A stretch of DNA of 23,565 nt from positions 1-23,565 of the forward strand of contig CBDUNM010000073.1 in NCBI GenBank assembly GCA_965368585.1, read 5' to 3'. The DNA is from JARRQB01 sp965368585 (GTDB lineage: Bacteria > Pseudomonadota > Gammaproteobacteria > Chromatiales > Chromatiaceae). Below, piece after piece: positions 14,301 to 22,702 of the stretch. The notes below the pieces were generated by a model. It searched no databases. It saw only the letters and a list, made by a program, of their open reading frames with translations, and was not told the origin of the DNA. The translations under genes and the position numbers were made by a program. The first letter of the stretch is position 1. Every line of letters starts with the position of its first letter.

Positions 14301-15808
14301 CTGTGCGCTCCCGTGGCGGAAAATCCCAGCGACGAGCCTGTTACCTCGACCGGAGCGTCCTCCTGCTCGCAGTCGCGCACCATGGTAAGGGTGTGCAACA
14401 GCCCCTTCTTGCTCAGCTCCGAATAGCGCGAGTGCAGCGCCTGGGCAATTCGCTCGCAGCGCGCGACCGCACGCTCGCGTGCCCCGGGTATACCGCCGTT
14501 GTAGTCGAATCGAACGACCAGCGGAACGGGCAGGCCATGACTGACATTTAAACCGGTGAATATTTTTATTCCCACGTCGAGGTCGGCTGCACCCTCTTCC
14601 ACCGTGTTCAGGTAGGCGAAGTAAGTCAGGTTCCGCAGCTGAATCTCCTCGAACCCTACACCGACCCGAATGAATCGCTCGGCGTGGCCCGGATCGGGAT
14701 AGGCACCGTCGTGATACGTTCGGACATAGTCGATCTGAGACATGTTGTTCTCGATCAGCTGCGCTACCAGACGAACCATTCCCTCGTCGGGGGTACCGGT
14801 TGCCTGCTCATGCACCAGGTCCAAGATCCGGGCGCGCGCCTCATCCGCGGTCATGCCCGCGGTCATCTCGTAAACCCTGCCAACGTCGAGCATCTTTTCG
14901 AGCTCGATCCGCCCGCTGCGGTCAGGCACGTGTACGCGGATCGCGTCCGTGTCGGTGTCGAGTCCGATCAGCAACAGATCCACAGAAGCGCCGCAGCAGA
15001 AACCGTTCTGCACCGCCTGTTGAAATGCCAGCAGCTGCTCCAGTCCGGCAGCGGCTGCCCGTGCATCGTCCGAGCCGTGGGCCGCGCACCCCAGGTGCTT
15101 CGGATCGCTCGAGCTGAAGTGATAGATCACGGCCTTGAGGTAACGGGTCGGGGCATCGGCCAGGTTCGGCCGCCCCTCGCGGAAGCGCAGGTGCTCGATC
15201 TCGACCCACCGATGTACGTTTTCCTCCACATCGAACATCGCCCCGGCGTACGACTTGCGCCGTACCCCGCCATACGGCAAGCGCAAGACATAGCTGACGA
15301 CATGGGCAAGTCGACCATCCGCGCATGGCGTTATATCCAGAACATGAAAGCCACAATCCTGGATAAATCGCTCGAACTCGGCGCCATCGCGCCCACCCAG
15401 CGGGTCGGTCGTGAAAAATTCGTCCTTTGCCCGCACGCAGGTCTCGAACACGCACCAGGCGAACAGGTGACGCATGTCGAGCTGCTCGACCCAGGCATCC
15501 GCCAGGACATGTTGCGGCAGTTCGAAGCCCAGTTGCTCCCGGGCGATGCGCTGGGCGCGCTGCTCGAAGTCGCCCTCGTGCTGATGCGCGGATATCTGTT
15601 TCAATACCGGCACGATCACATCGAACGCGGCCTTTACGGTGCGCTCATAGGCCAGCAGCCGCTCGTTCTCGCCCACCCTGCACAGCGGGTGCGAACCGCC
15701 GTTGCCGCTGCGACCGCCTGCAGAGCCAACGGCCCCGGGACGACGCAGGGGCGCCCTGCCGGTCGTGCGACGCGACGCAAGCATGGATTGTCGGGATGAA
15801 CGCAACAT
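14297..15808 (-). CDS. csoSCA: Carboxysomal carbonic anhydrase CsoSCA
   Basis: A 503-residue epsilon-class (beta-like) carbonic anhydrase of the carboxysome lumen that turns bicarbonate into CO2 for Rubisco. The catalytic zinc ligands are C162 (ITPCADGRLAH), H230 (VIYHFSSSDP) and C241 (HLGCAAHGSDD), with the dyad D164-R166. Their spacing matches the Halothiobacillus enzyme (C173, H242, C253). The N-terminal ~45 residues are basic and low in order, the part that binds Rubisco in characterised homologues. The ATG at 15808, 24 bases after csoS2, is preferred although its ribosome site (GAG) is weak. The former name is csoS3. Confidence 0.95.
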   Translation of the reverse strand: MLRSSRQSMLASRRTTGRAPLRRPGAVGSAGGRSGNGGSHPLCRVGENERLLAYERTVKAAFDVIVPVLKQISAHQHEGDFEQRAQRIAREQLGFELPQHVLADAWVEQLDMRHLFAWCVFETCVRAKDEFFTTDPLGGRDGAEFERFIQDCGFHVLDITPCADGRLAHVVSYVLRLPYGGVRRKSYAGAMFDVEENVHRWVEIEHLRFREGRPNLADAPTRYLKAVIYHFSSSDPKHLGCAAHGSDDARAAAAGLEQLLAFQQAVQNGFCCGASVDLLLIGLDTDTDAIRVHVPDRSGRIELEKMLDVGRVYEMTAGMTADEARARILDLVHEQATGTPDEGMVRLVAQLIENNMSQIDYVRTYHDGAYPDPGHAERFIRVGVGFEEIQLRNLTYFAYLNTVEEGAADLDVGIKIFTGLNVSHGLPVPLVVRFDYNGGIPGARERAVARCERIAQALHSRYSELSKKGLLHTLTMVRDCEQEDAPVEVTGSSLGFSATGAHR

Positions 15809-15832
15809 GGGTTACTCGATCGTCAACCAGGT

Positions 15833-18172
15833 TTAACCGCGCGCGCCGCCGGAGTAGGTGATCAGCGAACCGTTTTCGGTATTGCCGCTGCTGCCCGTAA
15901 CGCGGCTAACCGGCGCCGGAGCGCCGGCCGGCTCGTTCGCACGGGCACCCATGGCGCTCATCGGTGCGCCGCGACGCGACTGATTGCGCACCATCGCCGA
16001 TGCACCCTCGGTCCCGGTCACGCGGTCGCCGCGCTCCCAGTCATCGCCGGTAATCTTAGCGCCCGCATCCTGGCCTTCCCCGGTGATGCGCGACTTGATA
16101 CGCCCATCGGTGTGTTCCTTGATTGCCGGCGGCACTTCATCGGCGCGATTTGGGCCACGGCCGAAACGGGCGTGCTCGGTACCGGTCACCTTACCGGCGG
16201 CCTTACCGAATGGCCCGGTGATGTGCCCCTGCTCGTATTGCGAGCCGGTCACGGCGCCCGATCCGGTAAGACGGTCAGACGCATGCGCCGGCGGCTCTAC
16301 ACTGAAATCATTTCCGGGCGCCCCACCGATCGGCTGGGGGAAATCGGGTGCGCCTGGTTCCGCAGCCACCGCCGGACAGGCTTCGGCGGCCTGATCGCTG
16401 CCGACATAAGGCGTACCACTGACGGTTTCACAGGCACCCTTCTCGGCACCGGTCATCTTGCCGTCAATGCCCGGCTGCAGCCCGGTCATCGCCGAACCGA
16501 AATTTCGCCTGTTCGGTGCCATCCGGGCCCGTGCCAATTCACGTGATGGGGCCTCACAGTAATCTACATACTGTTCGCTGCCGGCATAGGGCGTACCGGT
16601 GATCACCTTGCAAGTACCCGGCTCATCACCGGTCACCTTCTCGGAACGTCCGGTCATGGTGCCGGTCACCGCTTCACCTGCCAGGGTCGACGACACACCT
16701 ACCTTATTGTCGGTGGCCACCGGGGTCGTCGCACAAAAATCTCGATATTGCTCCTGGCCGACGTAATCGTCGCCAGTGATGTCGCGGCAGGCGCCGGGCT
16801 CGTCGCCCGTGGTCTTGGTGCTGCGCCCGACCAGGGTCCCGGTGACCGTGCCGCCACGGAGCGTGCCGCTGGCGCCGATCTTGGGCGGTGCGCTACCACG
16901 CTCGCCCAACTGCATGTACTGGGTCCCGGTAAGTTGCCTGTTAGCGCCGACCTCCGCACCGGTGACCTTGTTCGAGGTACCGACGTTGTCGCCCGTAACC
17001 ACCTTGCCCTTGCGGGTCTCGGCGCGCGTCTGGCGCACTGGTCGCGGCTCCGGCTTGGTCTTACAGAAGGCCTCTGCCTGACCTGCAGCGATGTACTCGG
17101 ATCCCGTTACGCGTTTACAGGTGCCCGGCTCGTCACCTGTGACCTTTTCGCTGCGCCCGACCTCGTTTCCGGTAACCGCGTTGCCCCGGCTGGTCTGACT
17201 CAGCCCGCTGCGACGCTGCGCCTTGGCCGGCTCGGTCTGACAAAACTCGCGGAAGACATCCGCACCCATGTACTCGGTCCCGGTGATCGTCCGACAGGTA
17301 CTCTGCTCATTACCCGTCACGGTCGCATCACGTCCGACCATGGTGCCAGTGACGATCTGATCGTGACTGGTCAGGCTGGCACCGACTTTCCAGGACGCGT
17401 CTTGTGCCGCACCCGTGGCAGGTTTATTACGCTGCCGCCCGCTGGGTGCGCTCTTTTTCTGGCCGGCGCCCCCGCGGCGGCTGCGCTGATTGCGCAGAGC
17501 GCGTGCGAGTTCACGACCCGAAAGCTCAGGATTGGCCGCACGCGCGGTCTGTGCCTCGGTCATGCCCGCGGGACTGACACCGGCCTTGCCACGCGTGGAT
17601 TGCGCCCTGCGGCGCGCCAGCGCCGCCGCTTTAGCCGTGCTTTGTACAATTGCCGGCTTGCGGCCGCCGTTGCGCTGCCGCGAAGCGCGCGAACTGCTTG
17701 CCGTAGCTCGTTCACGCTTGGGCGCCTGGACAGCGCCCCCGTCTTCGCGTCCTTTGCAGCCACAACCGCAACCCTCTCCTTCCTTGCGCGGCGCAGGTGC
17801 AGCATCGGCGGACTTCTTGACATTGTCCACGGCACGCACCCGGTCGCGGCTGCTGACCGCTTGTTTTCCGCGGGTCGACATCGCCTTGCGGCGCTCCAGG
17901 GCAGCCGACCTGGCCGTACTGCTGGATATGGCGCCGGCAGAATGACGTACAGGCCGTCTTGCCAAAGTTGATGCTGCAGGACGTGGCGCTGCGGTACGTG
18001 GCGCTTCGTCACCGGGCGTTGCGACACTTGGAGCGGGTGAGGACGCTTTGGCCGGTGCGTTGCGTGTCGCCTGCTGCGACTGCGACAATCCCGCCTTTCC
18101 GCCGGCAGACATCGCACGACGCCGCGCGAGCGCCACTTCTCTGCTGCTGTTGGTTTCTGCACGCTGTGCCAT
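15833..18172 (-). CDS. csoS2: Carboxysome assembly scaffold CsoS2
   Basis: A 779-residue intrinsically disordered, repeat-built protein that gathers Rubisco and ties it to the shell. The N-domain has basic helices that bind Rubisco, with the 'ARRR/K-AxSxxGK' core near 15-30, 90-107 and 184-200, plus RELARALRNQRS (220-231). The M-domain has six repeats of VTG...VTGxExGxCxxxTGxxY...FC type at about 263-311, 322-370, 388-428, 432-480, 490-539 and 557-599. The third lacks both cysteines. The C-domain (about 620-779) ends SRVTGSSGNTENGSLITYSG. The start at 18172 has GGAG six bases upstream; a longer frame to 18196 lacks one. A CGCGCK cluster lies at 135-140. Some homologues make a short form by frameshifting; no clear slippery site was recognised here. 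Confidence 0.95.
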   Translation of the reverse strand: MAQRAETNSSREVALARRRAMSAGGKAGLSQSQQATRNAPAKASSPAPSVATPGDEAPRTAAPRPAASTLARRPVRHSAGAISSSTARSAALERRKAMSTRGKQAVSSRDRVRAVDNVKKSADAAPAPRKEGEGCGCGCKGREDGGAVQAPKRERATASSSRASRQRNGGRKPAIVQSTAKAAALARRRAQSTRGKAGVSPAGMTEAQTARAANPELSGRELARALRNQRSRRGGAGQKKSAPSGRQRNKPATGAAQDASWKVGASLTSHDQIVTGTMVGRDATVTGNEQSTCRTITGTEYMGADVFREFCQTEPAKAQRRSGLSQTSRGNAVTGNEVGRSEKVTGDEPGTCKRVTGSEYIAAGQAEAFCKTKPEPRPVRQTRAETRKGKVVTGDNVGTSNKVTGAEVGANRQLTGTQYMQLGERGSAPPKIGASGTLRGGTVTGTLVGRSTKTTGDEPGACRDITGDDYVGQEQYRDFCATTPVATDNKVGVSSTLAGEAVTGTMTGRSEKVTGDEPGTCKVITGTPYAGSEQYVDYCEAPSRELARARMAPNRRNFGSAMTGLQPGIDGKMTGAEKGACETVSGTPYVGSDQAAEACPAVAAEPGAPDFPQPIGGAPGNDFSVEPPAHASDRLTGSGAVTGSQYEQGHITGPFGKAAGKVTGTEHARFGRGPNRADEVPPAIKEHTDGRIKSRITGEGQDAGAKITGDDWERGDRVTGTEGASAMVRNQSRRGAPMSAMGARANEPAGAPAPVSRVTGSSGNTENGSLITYSGGARG

Positions 18173-18205
18173 TGTCATCTCCGCTACTGGTACCAATTCC
18201 CCAAC

Positions 18206-18223
18206 GCCGGGCTTACGCCCGGC
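18206..18223 (-). terminator. GC-rich stem-loop between cbbS and csoS2
   Basis: GCCGGGC (18206-18212) and GCCCGGC (18217-18223) form a perfect 7-bp stem with a 4-base loop, 15 bases after the cbbS stop. No T-run follows on the minus strand (GTTGGGG), so it is not a full intrinsic terminator. It is more likely an attenuator or a 3' stabilising hairpin that keeps the cbbLS part of the transcript more abundant than the csoS2 part. Confidence 0.55.
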
Positions 18224-18238
18224 ATAGCTATAAGAAGA

Positions 18239-18580
18239 TCAGCTACGACCTTCGAAGACCACGAAACACACACCCTGGCTCTGGGTGTAGTTGTCGTAGC
18301 CGATTAGGCGGACGTGGTGATCCGGGTAGGTGCGTCGGCAGGCTTCCAGTTCCTCCACGACGCGGTTCAGATCCTGCTCACCGAAGAACGGCAGTTTCCA
18401 CATGGTCCAGTAGTGGTCGGTAGACTTGCTGGGGTGCTCGTGCTCGATGGCGGGTGTCCAGCCCTGAGCGATCAGGTAGGCGATCTGGTCAAGGATCTCA
18501 TCCTGACTGAGCTTGGGAAGGAAACCGAAGGTTTCGAGGGTTTGAGCGGTTTGATAATCACCGATATCGTGACCGTACAT
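18239..18580 (-). CDS. cbbS: Form I Rubisco small subunit
   Basis: A 113-residue small subunit that completes the L8S8 Rubisco. The family pattern is clear: YQTAQTLETFGFLPKLSQDE at the start, QIAYLIAQGWTPAIEHEHPS, YWTMWKLPFFGE, and VRLIGYDNYTQSQGVCFVVF at the end. The ribosome site GAGGA lies 7-8 bases before ATG 18580. It follows cbbL by 54 bases and precedes the csoS2 gene, as in carboxysomal form IA operons. Its sequence type fits the carboxysomal (IAc) class, consistent with the adjacent scaffold and shell genes. Confidence 0.97.
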   Translation of the reverse strand: MYGHDIGDYQTAQTLETFGFLPKLSQDEILDQIAYLIAQGWTPAIEHEHPSKSTDHYWTMWKLPFFGEQDLNRVVEELEACRRTYPDHHVRLIGYDNYTQSQGVCFVVFEGRS

Positions 18581-18634
18581 AGCGTTGTCCTCTATCTGTA
18601 TCTGTAACTGACGTGAGTGCCTTGACGTGTCGAC

Positions 18635-20047
18635 TTAGGCGACGTCCAGCTTGTCCACGGTTTCGAACTCGAACTTGATTTCCTTCCAGGTTTCCATCGC
18701 GATGGCCAGTTCGGGGCTGTGCTTGGCGGCCTCGGTCAGGATGTCACGGGCCTCTTTCTCGATTTCGCGACCTTCGTTACGTGCCTTGACGCTGGCCTCA
18801 AGTGCCACCCGGTTGGCTGCGGCACCCGCTGCGTTGCCCCAGGGGTGACCCTGAGTACCACCGCCGAACTGCAGCATGGAGTCATCGCCGAAGATGGTGA
18901 CCAGCGCCGGCATGTGCCAGACGTGGATACCACCGGAAGCGACGGCGAAAACACCCGGCAGCGAACCCCAGTCCTGATCGAAGAACACACCGCGCGAGCG
19001 GTCTTCCGGCACGAAAGATTCACGCAGCTGATCGACGAAACCGAGCGTCGAGTTGCGATCACCCTCAAGCTTGCCGACCACGGTACCGGTGTGCAGGTGG
19101 TCGCCACCGGATAGACGCAAGCACTTTGCCAGCACGCGGAAGTGGATACCATGCTTTGGATGACGGTCGATAACGGCATGCATCGCACGGTGGATGTGTA
19201 GCAGCATGCCGTTTTCGCGACACCAGTTGGCGAGGCCCGTGTTCGCAGTGAAACCACCGGTCAGGAAATCGTGCATCATGATCGGCGAGCCAACCTCCTT
19301 GGCGAACTCGGCGCGCTTGTACATTTCCTCCGGGGTCGCAGCGGTAACGTTCAGGTAGTGCCCCTTACGCTCGCCGGTCTCCTGTTCGGCCTTTTGGATG
19401 GCTTCGCCGACGAACTCGAAGCGGTCACGCCAGCGCATGAACGGCTGCGAGTTTACGTTCTCGTCGTCTTTGGTCATATCCAGACCGCCGCGCAGGCACT
19501 CGTATACGGCACGGCCATAGTTCTTGGCCGACAGACCCAGCTTCGGCTTGATCGTGGCGCCCAGCATGGGACGTCCGTATTTGCTCAAGCGATCGCGCTC
19601 GACCTGGATGCCGGCAGGCGGACCACCGCAGGTCTTGATGTAGGCGATCGGGAAGCGAATGTCTTCCAGGCGCAGGTGCTTGAGCGCCTTGAAGCCGAAC
19701 ACATTTCCGACCAGCGAGGTCAGCACATTGACGACCGAACCCTCTTCGAACAGGTCGATCGGGTATGCCACGAAGGCATAGAAGGACTCCGAGTCGCCCG
19801 GTACGTCTTCGATCCGGTAGGCACGGCCTTTGTAGTACTCGAGATCGGTCAGCAGTTCCGACCAGACGGTACTCCAGGTACCGGTAGAGGATTCCGCGGC
19901 AACCGCTGCCGCCACTTCTTCACGCGGCACCTCAGGCTGACCGGTGACCTTGAAACACGCCAACAGGTCTGTATCCAGCGGAACGTAGTCCGGGGTCCAA
20001 TACATGTCACGGTATTCTTTTACGCCTGCATCATATGCCTTGGCCAT
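18635..20047 (-). CDS. cbbL: Form IA Rubisco large subunit
   Basis: The 470-residue catalytic subunit that carboxylates ribulose-1,5-bisphosphate in the carboxysome lumen. The active-site block GGLDMTKDDENVNS contains the carbamylated lysine K193 and metal ligands D195 and E196, and the other catalytic lysine is K167 in TIKPKLG. Loop 6 (GTVVGKLEGDRN) and the phosphate-binding SGGIHVWHMPAL and QFGGGTQGHPWGN segments are intact. The length is normal. The start has a clear AGGAG (20055-20059), 7 bases from ATG 20047. It is the first gene of the carboxysome operon, with a 446-base upstream region rich in short dyads. Met replaces the more usual Phe before T192. Confidence 0.99.
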   Translation of the reverse strand: MAKAYDAGVKEYRDMYWTPDYVPLDTDLLACFKVTGQPEVPREEVAAAVAAESSTGTWSTVWSELLTDLEYYKGRAYRIEDVPGDSESFYAFVAYPIDLFEEGSVVNVLTSLVGNVFGFKALKHLRLEDIRFPIAYIKTCGGPPAGIQVERDRLSKYGRPMLGATIKPKLGLSAKNYGRAVYECLRGGLDMTKDDENVNSQPFMRWRDRFEFVGEAIQKAEQETGERKGHYLNVTAATPEEMYKRAEFAKEVGSPIMMHDFLTGGFTANTGLANWCRENGMLLHIHRAMHAVIDRHPKHGIHFRVLAKCLRLSGGDHLHTGTVVGKLEGDRNSTLGFVDQLRESFVPEDRSRGVFFDQDWGSLPGVFAVASGGIHVWHMPALVTIFGDDSMLQFGGGTQGHPWGNAAGAAANRVALEASVKARNEGREIEKEARDILTEAAKHSPELAIAMETWKEIKFEFETVDKLDVA

Positions 20048-20132
20048 AATTTTACTCCTGCGCTATCGCTGGTTGATTCGAGCTGGGAATGGACCCTTGA
20101 ATGCGGTGTCGAAGCATAGGATCGCGCCCAAC

Positions 20133-20146
20133 CTATTTACAAATAG
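20133..20146. promoter_or_regulatory. Candidate CbbR operator dyad at cbbL
   Basis: CTATTTACAAATAG is a perfect 6-bp inverted repeat with a two-base spacer, about 86 bases upstream of the cbbL start. It is nested inside the larger ATAGGATC inverted repeat (20116-20153). LysR-family sites are AT-rich dyads of this general kind placed upstream of the promoter. Assignment to the CbbR-like protein encoded at the end of the same operon is inference. Confidence 0.4.
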
Positions 20147-20365
20147 ATCCTATCTTCAAATTACATAGATTAATTGCTATGCATCGCTGGCGAACGATAC
20201 AGGGAGAGCAACATACCGACCGGAGCGGTCCTGCACACCCGCTGCGCTCAGAACGCACAAGATACTGAAAAACATAAATTTTTCTCTTATGCGGTGGAGA
20301 TTTCGGTGCCGCTGATGCCAGAGTCCGAGCCGCATCCCCACCAATCTCCGTTACATCGCATCACC

Positions 20366-20395
20366 GTCGCGGGGGCGCTAGTCGCGGGGGCGCTA
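20366..20395. repeat. Two-copy 15-bp tandem repeat
   Basis: GTCGCGGGGGCGCTA occurs twice without a gap at 20366-20380 and 20381-20395. It lies about 100 bases past the sulP stop. Function unknown; it could be replication slippage or part of a GC-rich terminator structure. Confidence 0.5.
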
Positions 20396-20493
20396 GCGGC
20401 GCCGTGCGAGGCACGTCATGGTATACCCACAAATACGAATGTCAATCCAGGGCGAATCTTTACAGGCTCGTGATGGTCGCTGATATTTCGCGC

Positions 20494-22635
20494 TTATCCG
20501 CGCGTGGCGGTACTCGCCGTGTCCGGCTGCAGAGGCGCCTGGCTCATGACACCCCCGTAGGTCTCTTGCAAGAACCGCAGCGCTGTCTCCTTGTCGGAAA
20601 AAAAGGCGTCCCGACCGAGTTCGTCGATGACACCGCCGCGCTCGAGCAGACGACGCACCTGATATTTGATCCCACTGAACATCAATTTCACACCGACTTT
20701 TCGCAGTCGATCAGCCACTTCCCTGATCTTTTCCTCGCCAGACGCGTCGATATCGTTTATGCCACTGCCGACGACGAGAATCGCCGTAGCTCTGGGAAAA
20801 GCAGATTTGGCTTCCAGGATAATGTCCTCGAAGTAAGCCACATTGACGAACGTCAGCGAACCATCGAATCGCACCGGTACGAAGTGTTCGCTCATCGGCG
20901 TCAACTGATTCGCGCTTATTCCACCCAGGGTACCGTCCAATTTGCGGGCCACAATTTCCGCGCGGGGTTTCATCGTGCGGAAGAGACAGTGCAGCACGGT
21001 CAGCAACACGCCGAGCAGGATGCCGTTGGCGATCGCAGGCGCCATGATCAATGTAGCGCCGAAGGTCACCAATCCGATCAGTGCACCGACACGATCGACC
21101 TGCCAGGCCCGCACCAGAGGCTTGATGCGAATGAGACTGAACACGGCCAACATCACGATCACCGCGAGCACGGCCTGCGGTAGATGGTACAGGTACTCGG
21201 TGAAATACAGCAGCACCAGCACCACGGCGAACGCACTGACAATCGCAAACAGCCCCGTCTTGGCCCCGGACCTGGCCGCCACCGCAGATCGCGAGAACGA
21301 ACCGCTGACCGTGAAGGCGCTGAAGAAACTTCCGGCGATGTTGGCCAGGCCCTGGCCGATTAGTTCCTTGTTGGCATTGACCCGTTCGCCGGTGCTGGTG
21401 GCAATCGCCTTGGAGATCGAAGTGGCCTCCATGAAACCGATCAGCGCCATCACCAACGCCGCCGGCAACAGCACCATGACCAGATCCCAGTGCACCACCG
21501 GCACCTCCAGACTGGGCAGTCCCTCGGGGATTACACCGACGACATCACCGCCGGCGGAAAGGGTCACCTGACTATCGCGCACCCCCTGAAACCGCCAGCG
21601 CCGCCCGTCCGTCGCCAAGTGGTCCGATGTCGGATCATTGGCGTGGAATAGCAGCTGCCCGTCGGTCTGTTGCACCCCCTGCAAGACCACATGATGCAAC
21701 TCGACCCGCAATCGAGTCACATCACGTCTGCGTTCTGATTGTTCGAACACCAACGCCGGCACCCGGGACCGCACCTCGGCTGCCAGGGAGACCGCGCGCA
21801 GACCGCCGTCTTGTTCCAGTGCATCTGCCCGGCGACCGATATCAGCCAGTTCGGTGGTGATCTCCGCCATCCGTTTCTGCGCCCCGTCCAACTGCTCTAA
21901 ATTGGCCAGGATCTGCGGCTCGGCGATTCGTGCTGTCTTCACCGTAACCTTATCCTCAAAGCCGATCAGCGCGCTGACCACCGTCGCCGCCAACACGGCA
22001 AACAGCACCCCGGACCATCGCGGCCGATAGCGGTGCAACCCGGCAATCAGCAGCCAAGCGCCCAACGCAAAAGCCAGCGTCGGCAGATGCGTATCGGGAA
22101 CCTGGCGGACCACCCGCCACAGATCGGCCAAATAGGACTCGGTTCGCGGGAACGGCACGCCCAGTACTTTGCTGAGCTGCGACAGGCCGATGATCAACGC
22201 GGCGGCGTTGGTGAAGCCAACGATCACGGGACTCGACAGCAGATTGACCACCGCCCCCAGGCTCAGCAAACCGAGCGTGAGCCGCAACACACCCACCATC
22301 AGCGCCAGCATCACAGACAGCTCGATAAACATATCGGAACCGGGTGTTGCCAGCGGAATAAGCGCAGCCGCCGACATCAGCGAGAGCATGGCCACCGGAC
22401 CGGTATGGAGTTGGCTCGACGAGCCCCACAACGAGGCGACAATCACCGGGACAAACGACGCGTACAGACCGTAGACCACGGGCAAGCCGGCCAGTTGCGC
22501 ATACGCCATGCTCTGCGGCACCAACACCAAGGCCACAGTTACCCCGGCGATCAGGTCTGTGCGCAGACCAGCGAGTGACATTGGGAACCAGCGCAGAAAC
22601 GGCAACAGCGAGTAAATTAGCGGGTTCACGGTCAC
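20494..22635 (-). CDS. SulP/SLC26 anion transporter, probable bicarbonate uptake
   Basis: A 713-residue inner-membrane transporter. It has the SulP core (GVTVALVLVPQSMAYAQLAG at 31-50, then the paired transport domains) and a C-terminal STAS domain at about 585-690 with the INDIDASGEE loop (626-635). Location next to cbbL and cso genes supports inorganic-carbon uptake, as reported for SulP genes near carboxysome loci in sulfur oxidisers, but sulfate is possible. An insertion of ~130 residues (about 230-362), charged and coiled-coil-like in its first part, separates membrane segments before the VVGVIPEGLPSLEVP signature. The start is a GTG at 22635 without a strong ribosome site; a second GTG at 22629 is an alternative. 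It is 446 bases upstream of cbbL on the same strand. Confidence 0.88.
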   Translation of the reverse strand: MTVNPLIYSLLPFLRWFPMSLAGLRTDLIAGVTVALVLVPQSMAYAQLAGLPVVYGLYASFVPVIVASLWGSSSQLHTGPVAMLSLMSAAALIPLATPGSDMFIELSVMLALMVGVLRLTLGLLSLGAVVNLLSSPVIVGFTNAAALIIGLSQLSKVLGVPFPRTESYLADLWRVVRQVPDTHLPTLAFALGAWLLIAGLHRYRPRWSGVLFAVLAATVVSALIGFEDKVTVKTARIAEPQILANLEQLDGAQKRMAEITTELADIGRRADALEQDGGLRAVSLAAEVRSRVPALVFEQSERRRDVTRLRVELHHVVLQGVQQTDGQLLFHANDPTSDHLATDGRRWRFQGVRDSQVTLSAGGDVVGVIPEGLPSLEVPVVHWDLVMVLLPAALVMALIGFMEATSISKAIATSTGERVNANKELIGQGLANIAGSFFSAFTVSGSFSRSAVAARSGAKTGLFAIVSAFAVVLVLLYFTEYLYHLPQAVLAVIVMLAVFSLIRIKPLVRAWQVDRVGALIGLVTFGATLIMAPAIANGILLGVLLTVLHCLFRTMKPRAEIVARKLDGTLGGISANQLTPMSEHFVPVRFDGSLTFVNVAYFEDIILEAKSAFPRATAILVVGSGINDIDASGEEKIREVADRLRKVGVKLMFSGIKYQVRRLLERGGVIDELGRDAFFSDKETALRFLQETYGGVMSQAPLQPDTASTATRG

Positions 22636-22702
22636 TCGTCGTTCTTAAGGAGAAATTTTTCAGGCGCACAGTGTCGACAGAACGACGCCTGAAATCCAAT
22701 CA

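Larger units (their letters stand above)
20048..20493. promoter_or_regulatory. cbbL upstream control region
   Basis: The region between sulP and cbbL (both minus strand) holds the operon promoter. Features seen: CTATTT-AC-AAATAG (20133-20146), ATAGGATC/GATCCTAT (20116-20123 and 20146-20153, 22 bases apart), and CATAG-N8-CTATG (20164-20181). These are LysR-type dyads and plausible CbbR sites. No confident -35/-10 pair was picked. Farther upstream, a 15-bp unit GTCGCGGGGGCGCTA is repeated twice head to tail (20366-20395), which may fold as part of the sulP 3' end. A plus-strand frame, 20174-20473, has no recognisable family and is not annotated as a gene. Confidence 0.5.

Noticed and set aside
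14684..15799. A 371-aa plus-strand frame opposite csoSCA
   Set aside because: It is antisense to an enzyme with all zinc ligands and catalytic residues visible; composition is typical of shadow frames.
17440..17460. A-rich run in csoS2 (CAG AAA AAG) as a programmed frameshift site
   Set aside because: The heptamer is not a proper X-XXY-YYZ slip site in the reading frame and lies before the M repeats, earlier than the frameshift expected for a CsoS2A form.
16748..17971. A 407-aa plus-strand frame opposite csoS2
   Set aside because: It is a by-product of the repetitive GC-rich csoS2 coding sequence; no domain is recognisable and csoS2 is certain.
19271..20119. A 282-aa plus-strand frame opposite cbbL
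   Set aside because: cbbL is unambiguous on the minus strand; this frame has no family match and no ribosome site.
20174..20473. A 99-aa frame between cbbL and sulP with a signal-peptide-like VAGALVAGALAA run
   Set aside because: The alanine-rich run comes from the 15-bp tandem repeat; there is no good start or family, and the region is the cbbL control region.
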